DNA from: Cardiocondyla obscurior
Lineage: Eukaryota; Arthropoda; Insecta; Hymenoptera; Formicidae
Direction: 5' to 3'
NCBI RefSeq assembly: GCF_019399895.1
Contig: NC_091864.1
Span: 5,992,001-6,056,000 of the forward strand
DNA length: 64,000 nt
In this document: piece by piece, positions 13,882 through 26,300 of the stretch
Layout of the letters: each line of letters begins with the position of its first letter
Numbering within the stretch: the stretch's first letter is position 1
Made by a program: the position numbers and the translations under genes
Notes under the pieces: generated by a model
Databases searched by the model: none
What the model was told of the DNA's origin: nothing
Seen by the model: only the letters and a program-made list of their open reading frames with translations

Positions 13882-16800
13882 GCGTTGGCAACGGAGGGAG
13901 GAATAGCAATTAAAAGTATCTGGCACAATCTTCGTTAAACTTCTTCCTCGCTTCGCCCTACCCGAGAGAAAGCATTATTAAAACGTGCCGTCGGCTGCAA
14001 CCGCTACACACCCCCTCAGCGCCCCGCGTTTTCGACTCTTTTGCATAGAAAATGCGGCCTCCGAATCCGGACTTGTAAGTATCGCCGCGCGTATTCTTGA
14101 ATCTCGACAGTCTCCTTCGGAAACATCTGCGTTCATTGTTAGACCGGTCGCGTCGTAGTCGCGGTTGGAGGTATATCTTTCAATTACTCATATAATTTGT
14201 CGTTAAGCGTTATCAAAGTGTGTAATTACTTAAAAAATATAAATTTTCAAAAAAACCAAATTTGGACGATTAGAATACGTAAATCCAAGTCTTTCGATCA
14301 AATAATTTAGAATTAAATTAATATTCTCGAAATAGAGGACAGTATAATTGAATAAAAACTGCAAAAATTATATATTTTTTTTCTATTCGTATTCTTACAT
14401 CTTTTTAAAACCAAAATCGTTACCGCGATCGTACAACAATGCGGATACACGCCGGATCCCGATTCTGATCAAGAATTTTGAGAATGGTAATGCGGGGAAG
14501 AATGGCGTCGATAGGGGCACGAGAAACCGAGAGGTCTGGGAAAGGTAAGAAAGGGAGAAGTTCCCGAGGTCTCGCGAAGTAATCCTACTGCCGGGACGCG
14601 CGCGGGGGAGGAGGAGGACCGAGGAATACAGGATGAAAATACCTGGAGTTAGGAAGGTCTTACTTGTCCCACCCTTCCCGGTCTGGCCTCCACGTACCCA
14701 CCGCGGGCGATGCCGCCCCAAATAAGACAGAAGTCATCATATAATTCCACGACTAACACCGGCGCGCGTTAATACCCGTGCTAGAGAAGCTTACCGAAGT
14801 ATCCTCGATTTTTTTTCTCGGGCCGGCCGAGAAAATTAGCACGCCGTTTCTGCCTCGCGACGCGCTCAATATGCAAATAGCGCACGTAATCGGCACGTAA
14901 CCCTTCCCGGGAGCTTACGGCCCTTTAATACGATCGAAATACGTCTAACACCCCTCCTTCTTGTGAAATATTAAGCGATTCATCGAAGCCCCGAGGCGCT
15001 ACAAAGTGTTAGTATAATTCTTTTTATGTATTTAACATTTTTAATTTTATCACGACGCGTGACTTCAATTTACACGTGTAGACTTCATTACGTGCATTCA
15101 TAAACGGTAAGCGTAATAAAAACTTGTGCATAAAACTTTTGGAATTAAAAACGTGATCTCTGTAAGAAGAATTAACAAACTGCACGCCTGATTTCTTGGA
15201 GCTTCCGCGGAAGGAGAACTTTATACCGAGGGTATTAAAATGGTAAAATTACTCGGCATTACCATCAGAAGTGTTATGTCACAGTTGTCGAGAATGGCTC
15301 CAAGAGTTCTTAGATGTGCGAATTGCAATAAGAATCACCGAGATATCGTCTGATTATCTCGCGGAGGAGCACATTAAAAAGCAAGGAAGTTTAGTAGACT
15401 CTAAAGAAACTCTTCTAAAAATTTGCATTTTCTAAATATTTTATTTTACCAATTAATTTAATCTTATTCTCATTATTAATCATTATAAGGAATTGAAGAA
15501 ACGCATTAAAATATTTAAAAAAAATTTACAAAAAAAATTTATTTAAACGATAAAAAAATATTTCTCTCGATATTGAATAATAAAATTCGCATTATAAAAA
15601 AAAAAATGCTGGTATCATTTTTGCAGCTGAGAAAAATTTTATGTCCTGCGCTTTGAATAATAAAGTACGGATATCAAACAAATAAGATAAAACTACTGTA
15701 ATTAGACTGAGAAGAAGAAAGTACACAAGGCGTCTTGATACATCGTTTAAAAATCTCTCTCATAATTTTTTCGTAACTTCAGTATTTTATTTAAATAATT
15801 CAAATATAAAAAAAATAATTTCTTTCGGTCTCTCTATCATAAATAAGTAATACTTGAACGTGTGTGATGGGCTGAGTGCTCTTTATACTCCGGCGCGCTC
15901 ACGCGTGAATCGTTTGAGGGCAGAAACGGTGCCGACGCGCATTGCGGCGCGGCATCGAAAATTAACGCCACCGCGAATCAAGACGACAATGTGATTCATC
16001 AGTTAAATCCGCGTGCATAATCCTTTACACACCGTCCGATCCCCGGTCCAGCGCCATGAATGGGGTGGATCATGGGACACGAAGGGGTGAGGGAGGGCGA
16101 AAAGGGCTGAGGGACGAACGGTGGAGAACCGGGAGAGCGGGTGGCTCTGTCAGAGCTGCGAATTATAATCACAGTTGTGGTTGGCGCGATGAGGAGATAC
16201 CCGGGGGTGCGGGGGGGTGCGAGAGCGATGATGGGCCAGGAGAAGCGAAGGACGATGGCGACGACGAACGTCCGCTTCCAGGGGGATGGAAAAGGGTGTA
16301 TTTACTCATCGTCGTACACACCGGCGCCGGCACCGGAGAACGGACCTAGATGGAAATCTGCGGCATTCGGAGGCACTGGCCAAGAAAATTGGCTGACAAC
16401 ATTTCGCACGGGCTCTGAATCGCCGAACCGATCTCCTGTCCCTCTCCCGTCCCTTCTGCGTGTCGCCGCCCTTCTGGACGATACGGCGACGACGTACAAC
16501 CGAAATTTGCGGTCCGGTTCGACGCGTCTACATGGATAATGCCTCATCGTCGCGCGGTTTAAATAAAATAACAAAATGTATTCAGAATAGTAATATAATA
16601 TTTCTTAAACGTCTTTATATCTGAGAATTATTAAAAATAATAAATTTTTTAACAGCAAAGAAGTCTAGTTTTATATTTACTGAATATTTGCTTTCTTGAA
16701 AAATAAATAATTATTAAGTAATAGCTATAAAAAGTATGAGATATAATATGCATGAATTATCCAACGTTCACGCGATTTTAATTTTAATGATAGATTTTTT

Positions 16801-17866
16801 TTTTTGTTATCTGGTTTATGGTAGGAAACTGCGGTATTTTCAGTAGCGTGCAAATTGCGTATAGATGTTAACTAGAGGCATCGTGCGTACAAAGGCGCGG
16901 TAATGTCAAATAAACGTGCTCAGTCCGATAAAAGGCTTGGAGGCGTTTCCACAGTGGGAAGCTTTAATGAGCGCCTCGTGCCGCCGACAAGCCGCCAAAT
17001 CCCAGGCAAAATAAATCCGTCTTGATTGAATCATTGTTAAACGAAAGCGCGTTAAATGCCCGTGAAATTAACCTGACCGATCCGAGGCCGACACGCGATC
17101 GCCGCTGATGATTGGCTCGAGGGTATCGCTTTTAAAGCGTCATTAGAGCGCCTCGGCCGACGATTAATGATACCGGGACGTGTCCGGCTCTCAGGTGCCG
17201 TCTCCAGTAACGTATTTCGAGAGCAACGAGTTGTCTACCCTACGAGAGAGCACGTCTGGAAAACGCGCTTCGTGTTTCGACGTCGATGATGAAGTCAGGG
17301 TAATTTGCCAGGAAGATTACACGTATTACCTGACATGCTACACGAGTATCTTAGTATTACGAAACGTAGCGCTGCAAGCCGTAATTACTCAACGAAACGC
17401 AATTAGCTCAACTTTCGAAAAACGAAATACCGCGTTAAATTCTTCATGCGTCGTGTAAAAGCTACAATCTCGACGGCTGGAGTCATTTCGAGTTAGTCGT
17501 CATTATCTGTCCGAGTATTATCGAGAGCATAATTCTTCGCGAGCAGTTTCGTGATTTAATCTTCTATATTACTTTGCGAAATAGAGTCCCTCCTTAAGCT
17601 AATGCGACGACGGCTATTTGCACGGACTCCCGTTTGTCTCGTCAATCTAGAATGCGGCAGACCGCACCCGCGCGGTAAACTCTCAGCGTTAATGAACCGG
17701 TACGAATTCGCTGCAGCGGCCAATTCGCCGTGACTTAACGAGATTGAACGCGCCCGCGAGCAAACATCTCTCCGACGGGATCGCCTAGCTCTCATTTTCG
17801 AAAGAGATGCGATCGCCCTTTGCCGATCGTTCGCCAGCTTATCCGGATACTTCTTCCATCTTCCAG

Positions 17867-17887
17867 ACGTCATCGGACGAAATTAGG
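17867..17887 (+). CDS. Candidate 21-nt micro-exon
   Basis: A pyrimidine-rich acceptor (TTCTTCCATCTTCCAG) is followed after exactly 21 bases by a consensus donor (AGG|GTGAGT). The 21 bases read Thr-Ser-Ser-Asp-Glu-Ile-Arg in the frame starting at the acceptor, and the length keeps phase. Micro-exons are common in insect neuronal genes. No host gene is recognised, so this rests only on the paired splice signals. Confidence 0.2.
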
Positions 17888-18630
17888 GTGAGTGCCGTCG
17901 CGGTAGCGTGGACATATGGGAACACCATGTGGTCACCACCGTATCGTTCGTTTGGCCGGCGAAAGCTAAAACCAACCCCCGTGCGCGAACAGGGAGGAGC
18001 CAATGGGGAGAATATAGGAAGCCGCAGATTCAGCCGGACGGCTAAACGCCCGCCGCAATTTGTAGCAATTTGTTAAGTAGCCAGGCCAGAACATTACCTA
18101 TATTACGTTTACTCCCCTTCGGACCGGATACCAAGATATACGGCGTGCGCGCAGATTTATCGTTTCTGCGGAGAGAACGGCGGCTGCGGGGTTCCGAGAG
18201 GCTTCGCTCCGTTTTAAGTTATCGCGGTATTTAACCCTTTAGGTGAAACGCCCGCGACTGACCGATCTGCGTGGTGATCTCAGTTAATTCGTCAAGGTAA
18301 ACAGCGACAGTCTCGGCGACTGTTCTTCGCGTTAAAAAACAACGGTTTGATAAAATTTCGCAAATTTTTTTTTTTCTTTCTATTTTTTCTTTTTTTACTT
18401 GACAGTTGTTTTCGCGGAGAATTAACAAACGTGACTGTAAATAAATTTATGCGCGGATAAATCATCGCGACGCAACATTGCGGACTCAAACAAGTACTGT
18501 CTCATCTCGTTTTAAATTAATTATCCGCTGTAAAGTGTATTCGAGTTGAAAATACAAGAGCACTTCGAGTTCTTGATTTTCTTTCTGGAAAGTCAAGAGA
18601 CGTCAAGCGAAATCGGCGGACAGCGGGGCG

Positions 18631-18654
18631 TTTTTTTTTTTTTTTTTTTTTTTT
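18631..18654. repeat. Poly(T) run
   Basis: 24 consecutive T between GC-rich flanks. No retroposon body recognised next to it. Confidence 0.8.
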
Positions 18655-21600
18655 GGTCGCGATCTCTCTTTCTCCCGGATCGCGAAGATAATTTAAATCG
18701 AAGGTAAACGTCAAGAGCACTCGCTTTATCTTTGTCCATCTCGTCTTCGTGACGAGGGCCGCTCTTCACAAATGAGAGGAGCCTCCATAACGGCGCAGAT
18801 TCGAGAATAAACCGAAACGACTCCAGCCGCTTCCGCGGATGCTTTTAGTCGATGAGTTCGCTTCCCTATACAGAGTGTCCCAGATCAGTGGACGAAAACG
18901 AAGAGGAAGAAACGACGAGTATCGTCTAAAGAAAATAGTCGGGTGGAAAAATTCGCTATCGTCTGTCGCCGCTCACTCGCCCCGCATATACGTATATTAC
19001 TAATTTTACCGTGCCATTTTCAAGCGGCAATTATTATCGAAATCGTTTACAAAAAATTCAACATATTTTTAACGACGTTAATCAACTAGTATATAATAGC
19101 TAAGTAGGAACAATTCGATTCGCGACCGTCGAGAATGGTCCCAGTGCGGCAGTTAGCTCTGTGCAAATTGTCGCCATCATTCTTCCGCGTTCCATCTCTT
19201 TCTCTCTTTTTTCCCGGTGAATATCAACCGTACGAATTACATGTGGCGAGGGCTCCATACGTCCTCGGGCACCGAGTCGAGTGCCCCGCGGGCCCGTCGG
19301 GCGTATCGACGAGAGAGGAGCGAGACAAGGGAGTCAAGACTCGAACATGTGGCATCATTTGTTATGTGCGAAATGGGGTTCCCGAGCCCATCACGCTATG
19401 CCTTATCTGCACCGCTTAAAAGCGCCTACGTATCCGGAAACCCAAAGGCGTAAAGGAGCAAGAGATCGTTCGAGCATGTAAACGATCCGTCGTCTCCCGG
19501 CAGCTATTCGAGAAAGGGTCAGCAATTCGATTTAACCGAGGGAGACAACTCGCGGCCACACCGCCGGCGGCAGTATTTCTCGACAATAATTCGCAGTATA
19601 TGTATATCACGACATACATGCAAATAGATTTCTGTAATCGCTTCGCATTCAATTAACGGCGAACTCGGTTATCCGGGGCAAAGGGTCAAGATTAATAGCA
19701 CGAAATAAAATTATCAACGCTGAAAAAAAAAAAAAAAAGAAAAAAACGAAGGAGTTTAATCGTCTCGTATGCGAAATGTTCCGCGAATCTTTTTGGCTTG
19801 AAAAATACGGATCTAGCCTCGGAGACGTGCTTTCGTCTAGGATGTTATCGAAACAACGCGCGACAACTATCCTCCACGCACAGAGGAGGAAGGGGCGAAA
19901 ATTCGCGTGAAACGCGCGCCCGATGGGGATCTCGGTTTCCGTGGACATATGGTCAGCCCGTGCTTCACCGCGACAAAAAAAGCGCTACAGAAACGGCGAC
20001 AGAAGTTGGGAGTGTCGGCGGGCGATATATCAGGGCTTAAACTGTCCCGTCGCAGCAAGCATGTCCTACCAGGATGGCTCTGCGCACCCTGTCCAACCGA
20101 CTGGCTGGCTAGCCGGATCCGCTAACTGACTGGTGCGCGTATGGCATTGCGTTCAACAGGGGTGCTGGCATTAGTTAATAGCCCGGGTGCAGTACAGGGG
20201 ACACGTTAACGCGGGAGAGCGCGAGGGAGAGAGAGAAAGACGCGGGACAGGGGTGATCGACGTCTAACCAAATGCGGTTTCCAATCTATTGCGTTTTTAC
20301 GCAGCGCGTCTAACGCGTTCCAGACATTAACGACGATACTCGCTTTTGGGAAACGTCTTCCGTCGAAAGGGAGAACTACTTGTTAACAATAGCGAAAAGC
20401 ACAAAGACATCTGTGTGTCGAAATCAGGAATCCACCTTTTTTTAATAAATTCGAAACATTTGTATTTCGACAACAATTATCGATAGAAATAACGAAAAAA
20501 ACATAAATAATACTGAAAGCGACTACAACTGTGGGAGGGAAGTTTCATTGCGCTTTGCCTCCCCTTGATATATTAACAGTATAAATATTTGATATCGATA
20601 TCCATATCTAGGCCAACTTCCATATCACGACGAGGAGCGGATCGATTTGTGAATCACGCAGTCATTGTCGGTGATTGATGAAAGAAAGAACGGCGGGAAG
20701 ACGAAGGGAGGGATATTAAGGACCCTAAAGAGGAGCGACGATCGGTCGATTCTTCGTTAGAAATTCCGCGCAATCATATTCGAGCAAATAATTCGTTAAG
20801 GTTTCCTCGAGACTCGTTCGTTAGGATAATTAAAATAAATTCAAATGACTTTCTTGTCCCCTGTCTTCGGTGTCGCCATCCCTTTGTCCTCCCTTTTACT
20901 TACGAGACGGTCCGAGTTCCTTAAATCCGTTGATTAGCGCAAAAATCTGCTTACAAATTAAGCGTGGAAGGCTTCCGAACTCTCATGGAAGGGTGCCATG
21001 CAGAAGGGCGACTATCGACGGAAAGAAGAAGATGAAGTAGGAAGGGAAACGGAAGAGAAGCTTCGGCGAGAGAGTGGGAGCGCTTTAATATCTTAAGTAA
21101 ACCTGGCCCAGGGTATAAGAAGAAAAAATAAGTTGCGCCAGACGAGAGTCACGAAAGGGAAGAGACTTTGGAGAACGTAGAGAGGGAGGGTTGCGCGAAA
21201 ACACGGTCGACGAATTAAAATAGTAGCGAGTAGGAGAAAGAAATTGCGAGACTGAGAATTGAAGTTCAGGTGGCAGTCGGAAGTGAAAAAATTATTTTTT
21301 GCGAGTAGAAGATAATGCGGCGGAGTAACGCATTGATGTACATAGAACGTGTGTAGAAATAATAGCTGACCCTTTTGAGAAGTTCTCGCCTACTTGAGCG
21401 GCGTTTAAAGTCGCGAAGGTGCGTTTGTGGAAGAAAGAAACCGTCCGCGGTCACCGGCGATACAAAGAGCGAATTCGAAACAGAAGCAGCGGATTTTACA
21501 ATCTTTCGTCGCGCTCTTTCGACACCCGTTAAGATGGTTTCGCGTCCGCGAGAAAGAATAAAAAAAAAAAAAAAAAGGTACTTGGACCCTAAGAAGCGGC

Positions 21601-22825
21601 TCACGCTCTTCGGAACGACGAGAGAAGGGAAGAAAGAGCGTGGTTTTCTTAATGAGAAGTACAGAGTAAAGCTTTCTTTGCATCTTCTTTTGCCAAACCG
21701 CTTCCCCTCCCCCTCATCTCTGCGATGCATTTACGAAGGAGTCGAATCGGATTCGCGGCTTCGAAAGGACGGGACCGTGTAGACGTTTTTTCCGAGCGAC
21801 GAACAGCCGCGCTGAAATGCTTCTTGTGTAAGTAAAAATCTAAAGTGACTACCGAGATCTAAGTTTTAATTAGTTTATCTTGGCCGCGTGGCCATTGAAT
21901 ATTTATGAGCCATCGCGGTCGCTCGCTGGCGCGGAGAAACGAAGGAAGGGAGAGAGCCTGAGAGAACGATGAGGGAAGCTGTGCGAGGGAGACGGTAAAG
22001 GGGACCCTTTGGCCACCGTTGCCACGGGGGGGAGGGCGGGGAGGGATGTCGCCGCCGAGGGGGTGAAGAATGAGATTTCGGCGAGCGTGGAAAGGAACCG
22101 GCTGCGGTTGCTGTCATCCCGCGGGATTACGATTTTCGCTCTCGACTTCGTCAAAGATGCGCCATTCCGGTGGACGTAATTACGTTCAGAGAGCGTCAAA
22201 GTCTGTGCGATGCAAATACGTAGAAGCACAGAGATACGAGGTCGCGTGATACGAAGCGTTTAATAATAGAAAAATCTGACGTTACGTGTTGAACGCCGCG
22301 TGCTTTTTAGGATCAAAAAAAAATTAAAAAAAAAAAATATATATTTATATATACAATTTAAAAAATAAATTTTTAAATAGAACAATTCAAAAAAAGAACA
22401 TACTTTTTTGTGACTTCGACTATTTTCAACGGCAGGGGTAAATAGGGTAAAGAATCGGGAATGACAACGGAGAAAATCATAGGAAATAAAAAGTAAGCAG
22501 AGGCGGGATAAGCGATGGTCAGGGTGGAACTTCACCTCCGCGAAATTCCAGGAAGGTTTTCAGAAGAAAAAGAATCTATAAGCTCATAAATCTGCAAACA
22601 GACGGGACGGAGAAAGAGAGAGAAAGAGTCTTCTCGAAAGAGGGATGTTGGGTGCGGAATCAGTTGCACGAATTTATGGCGGTCGCCGTAAAAAACAGAA
22701 GCAGTACGCCGTAGAATTTTTATTTTCAACCTCATTGCCGAAGCGATTCCGAAAGACTGTCAGATTAGCAGCCGACAGCATATCTTACTGATTCTTTAAA
22801 TCTAAAAATACGAAATATACGCTAC

Positions 22826-23392
22826 GTACAAAAAACTCACGAGGAAAACACAATAGAATTGAAGAATAGAAAACAGATTCTCGGGTGTAACGAATATAAG
22901 TACCTCGGGATGATTATTAATGAAGATGGCGAAGACATTGGAAAGAAAGCTTTACAAAGAAAAATCGCCGTTAAAAGACTAAATGGAGTATGGTGGAGTA
23001 AAAACATATCAAAGAATGTAAAACGGAGAATATACGACTCTATAGTGAAAAGTATAGTGATGTACGGGGCAGAGACATGGATAGTGAACGAAGCGGAGAG
23101 AAGAAGATTAGAGGCAGTAGAAATGGATGCCTTAAGAAGATCAGCTAGGAAAATACGACTGGACAGGGTGAGGAACGAGACTATTAGAGATATCATGGAA
23201 ATTGAGAAAACAATAACTCAGACGGTCGAGAGACGTCAGTTGATACGATATGGACACGTACGAGGAATGACAGATGAAAGGTTACCAAAAGCAGTATAGG
23301 AATGGACGCCATCAAAAAAAAAAAAAAAGAGAGGAAGACCCCGACGAACACGGGGAGACAATATTACAAGAGCTCTTAAATTTCGCTCGTGA
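22826..23392 (+). pseudogene. LINE reverse transcriptase C-terminal fragment
   Basis: The open frame carries hallmarks of the region after the catalytic core of a non-LTR retrotransposon reverse transcriptase. In order these are the YKYLGMII block near 22,897, KRRIYDSIVKSIVMYGAETW near 23,021-23,080, and RRLEAVEMDALRRSAR near 23,101. The segment then reads GHVRGMTDERLPKAV, typical of the tail of such polymerases. An in-frame TAG at 23,297 interrupts it; beyond that the same frame continues through a 15-base A run into RGRPRRTRGDNITRAL and stops at 23,390. The 5' end of the element, with the endonuclease and the FADD-type catalytic core, is absent. This is a 5'-truncated, inactive copy, and only one stop suggests a fairly recent insertion. 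The exact clade cannot be assigned by eye. Confidence 0.85.
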
Positions 23393-26300
23393 TTATAGCA
23401 CTCTGAGCAAGAATGAATAGCATACGGATTCTGAATCGCAGGCTTTTACTTCCTGTTACACCGTAACATTACGTTACGTCGAAGCGCACTCTTAATTTCA
23501 CCTATAATAATTATAGCGGCTAAGAAGTAAAGTACTCATCAAAATAAAATTTGCGAATATTTAACAATTAATTCTAATATAACGCAAAATTACATTCGTG
23601 AAATGGCGTATCTTCAATAGTCTTCCGGCAAAATCCGAATAAAAATATTCACCGACCGCGGTTGCTCTCGAATCGAACGCTACACCAGCCCGGCGCATTT
23701 TATTCGATATTTTTTTTTTTATTTTTGTTAGAAAAATTGTTTTGCGCTAGAGAAAACGATTTCAAAATTCCAATCGGTCGTAGTGAGGAAACGCGGCTGA
23801 CTGGACACCGGAATATACGTATAAATGTGCGCGCGCGCGTGTGTGCACGTGTGCAGGTACGGGGGGATGATTTCAATGCGGAAAACAGGGTGTGGCGCGT
23901 GAGAGCTAGCTCACCTGAAACAACACAACGTTTTCAGATCGCTGATCCCATAAGCGTCCACGTTTGATCCCTCTGTTGTTTTGTCGAGCGCGCTCTCCGG
24001 CCCGTTTAATTCGCGAAAAACTGCGGCAACGTTCTTCGATTCCTGAGAGATAGCGTCGCGCGAAGTATCCAAGCCGGGGTTAACATCGACACGCATCTAC
24101 GTCAGATTATAAAATATTGATGGACCGTGGAGGTTCCCAAATATCTCGCGGCAGGATTTCTCCCGAATTTTCATAAATTCTCCAATTTATAAATCGACGC
24201 AAAAAATCAAAATTCTAATTAATGTTTTTACTAATAATTTCCTACGACAAACTGAACTTTCGGCTTGATCAAAGATTATCGTTAATAAAAGAATTAATTT
24301 CTAAAATTATCACGCTCCCCATTACGTCGACGAGAAAATAAAAAAAAAAAAAATTGATTGTTAGGAGGAGAAAAGGTACGTGACGTTGAACGGGACTCGA
24401 CAACTCGCGTACAATAGTGGAGATATATCGTGTCGTAATATGCAAAGCGGATCGGATGTACCCAGCGGGGGGGCAAAAGCGGGAGCCAAGGGGTGATTAG
24501 CGGGACAAAAGCCGGCGCCGCTACAAGTGGAACCAAATTGGTAGAAAATTGATAATCAACCGCCAATATCAACCTCCATCGGGAGCGGTCTTCATACTTG
24601 AGAAAGAAACCGAAGGGAGGCATTATAGAGAAAATATGTATTTACCTACGCGAAAAAACTAATGTCTTCATCACATCAAGTATCTATCTGAGTAACGTAA
24701 TTTTTATCTCAAAAAAAAAAATATAAATAAAATATAAAAAAAAAAAAAAAAAATTACAGACACGTCTCTTACGAAATTAACAATGAAAAGAAAATTACGA
24801 GTGCATATTAATAATTCGGGGATTGACATTTAAAAATGTCAAGAAGAATGCCTTCGGCTCGCTCATTATTAATTAGCGGTCGTGACTCAAAGTCTCGAGC
24901 GGGCGTGTTGTGAATTTTAAGCCATTCGTCGCGCAACGAGTTATTTCAGGGAGGCTTAACCAGGCCGGAGGTCGCGGTAGACGCTGGAGCCAGTCACAAT
25001 CGAAGGAGGAGAGAGGAAAGTTTGAAAGAAAAAAATAAAAAAAGGGATCAAATACGTCGCGCGTAAAGAGGCACTTCGTCGACGAGGAGCCGCGCGGGCC
25101 GCTCCAGTGTGAATGGAACACGTGTACGGTGTCACATCTATCTGAAAAGTTCATCGTTACCGAGGACCCTCTCAAAGAGTTTTCTAGAATGCAAGCTAAC
25201 TCAACGGGCGAGCGGCGTGGTGGCGTCGCAAGTGTGTAATCGAAAGAATCGTAGAGCACTTTTCTCATGCAAATACCCCGGCCAATGCGGGACCGTAGGG
25301 CGCGAGAAGACGGTGAACTTTTTCTTTGGTCCGCTTAAAACTCCAAACTTAGATCCTTTTAAATTTAAATGCTTTCCCCGTCGTCGCCGTTTGTGGGCCC
25401 GGTCGCACGCTTTACCGTCTCGAGATGGCTCGTGAAGGTTAAGCAGATAGTAATAAAGAATAGCGCGATAAGAGAGATGAAGAACGCGAGCAGATCGACT
25501 GACGAAAGTCAGGAGAGAAAAAAAAAAAAAGAAAGAAAGAAAGTTACGAAGCCTTCTTTATACTCGGCGAGTATCGCGAAAAACGACGAGTCATTAAAAA
25601 AATATTCTTTCCCTATATTTTTATTTAATTCACAAATTAGAAAACGTAATGTTATATCCAATAAAAATATTATTTCAAAATATAATACGTTAAAGAAAAT
25701 TTTGTATTTCTCCGTTAGCCCCCTCCACGCGCCCGCGAGACATGAATTTGTATGGTCTTTTTGACTCGCAAATTTATCTGCACCGATAATGTCGATAATT
25801 CGTCATGCACGTTGTAATTCGGCACGATAAATTCCGGTCGTTGCTTTACATGCGATAATTTATATTCCGGAATTTTATTAAATCGCGGAACGGCGGGGGC
25901 GGGCAGGGGTGGAAGGGGGAGGCAAGATAGAGAGCGGCGGGCGGCCGCTTATTAAACGCCGGGGCATTAAATGGACGCTCTGGCACGTATCAAATCCACG
26001 CTCGAAGGAGGAGAGAAGCAACGATATTTAACAATGCCGCGCGGAACCGGAACATGATCGTTTTGTGACACCGATGACCAATCGGCGGCGAGAGAGGGTG
26101 GCGAGCGCGCCTGGTAATGGGAAAGCCATGCACGCCGGTCTGATTCGCGCCACCTGCATAAAATTAACCGGACCCGGCTCGGCTCGCTCGTTCGTTTTAA
26201 TTAACGAAACACACACACACACACACATACACGGGGAAAGAGAAAGAGAGAGAGAGAAAGAGCCAGGCACCAGCGGCATGTCGATCTTCCCGACACCGCT

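Larger units (their letters stand above)
13882..22825. other. Non-coding stretch with scattered exon-like signals
   Basis: AT-rich spacers (14,200-14,420; 15,400-15,850; 16,560-16,830; 20,420-20,540; 22,300-22,400) separate CpG-rich blocks. It holds a 24-base T run at 18,631-18,654 and a candidate micro-exon at 17,867-17,887. The block 16,900-17,180 is rich in TAAT/ATTA words and CpG, a texture common in insect developmental enhancers. Open frames here overlap in several frames and resemble no family. Confidence 0.4.
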
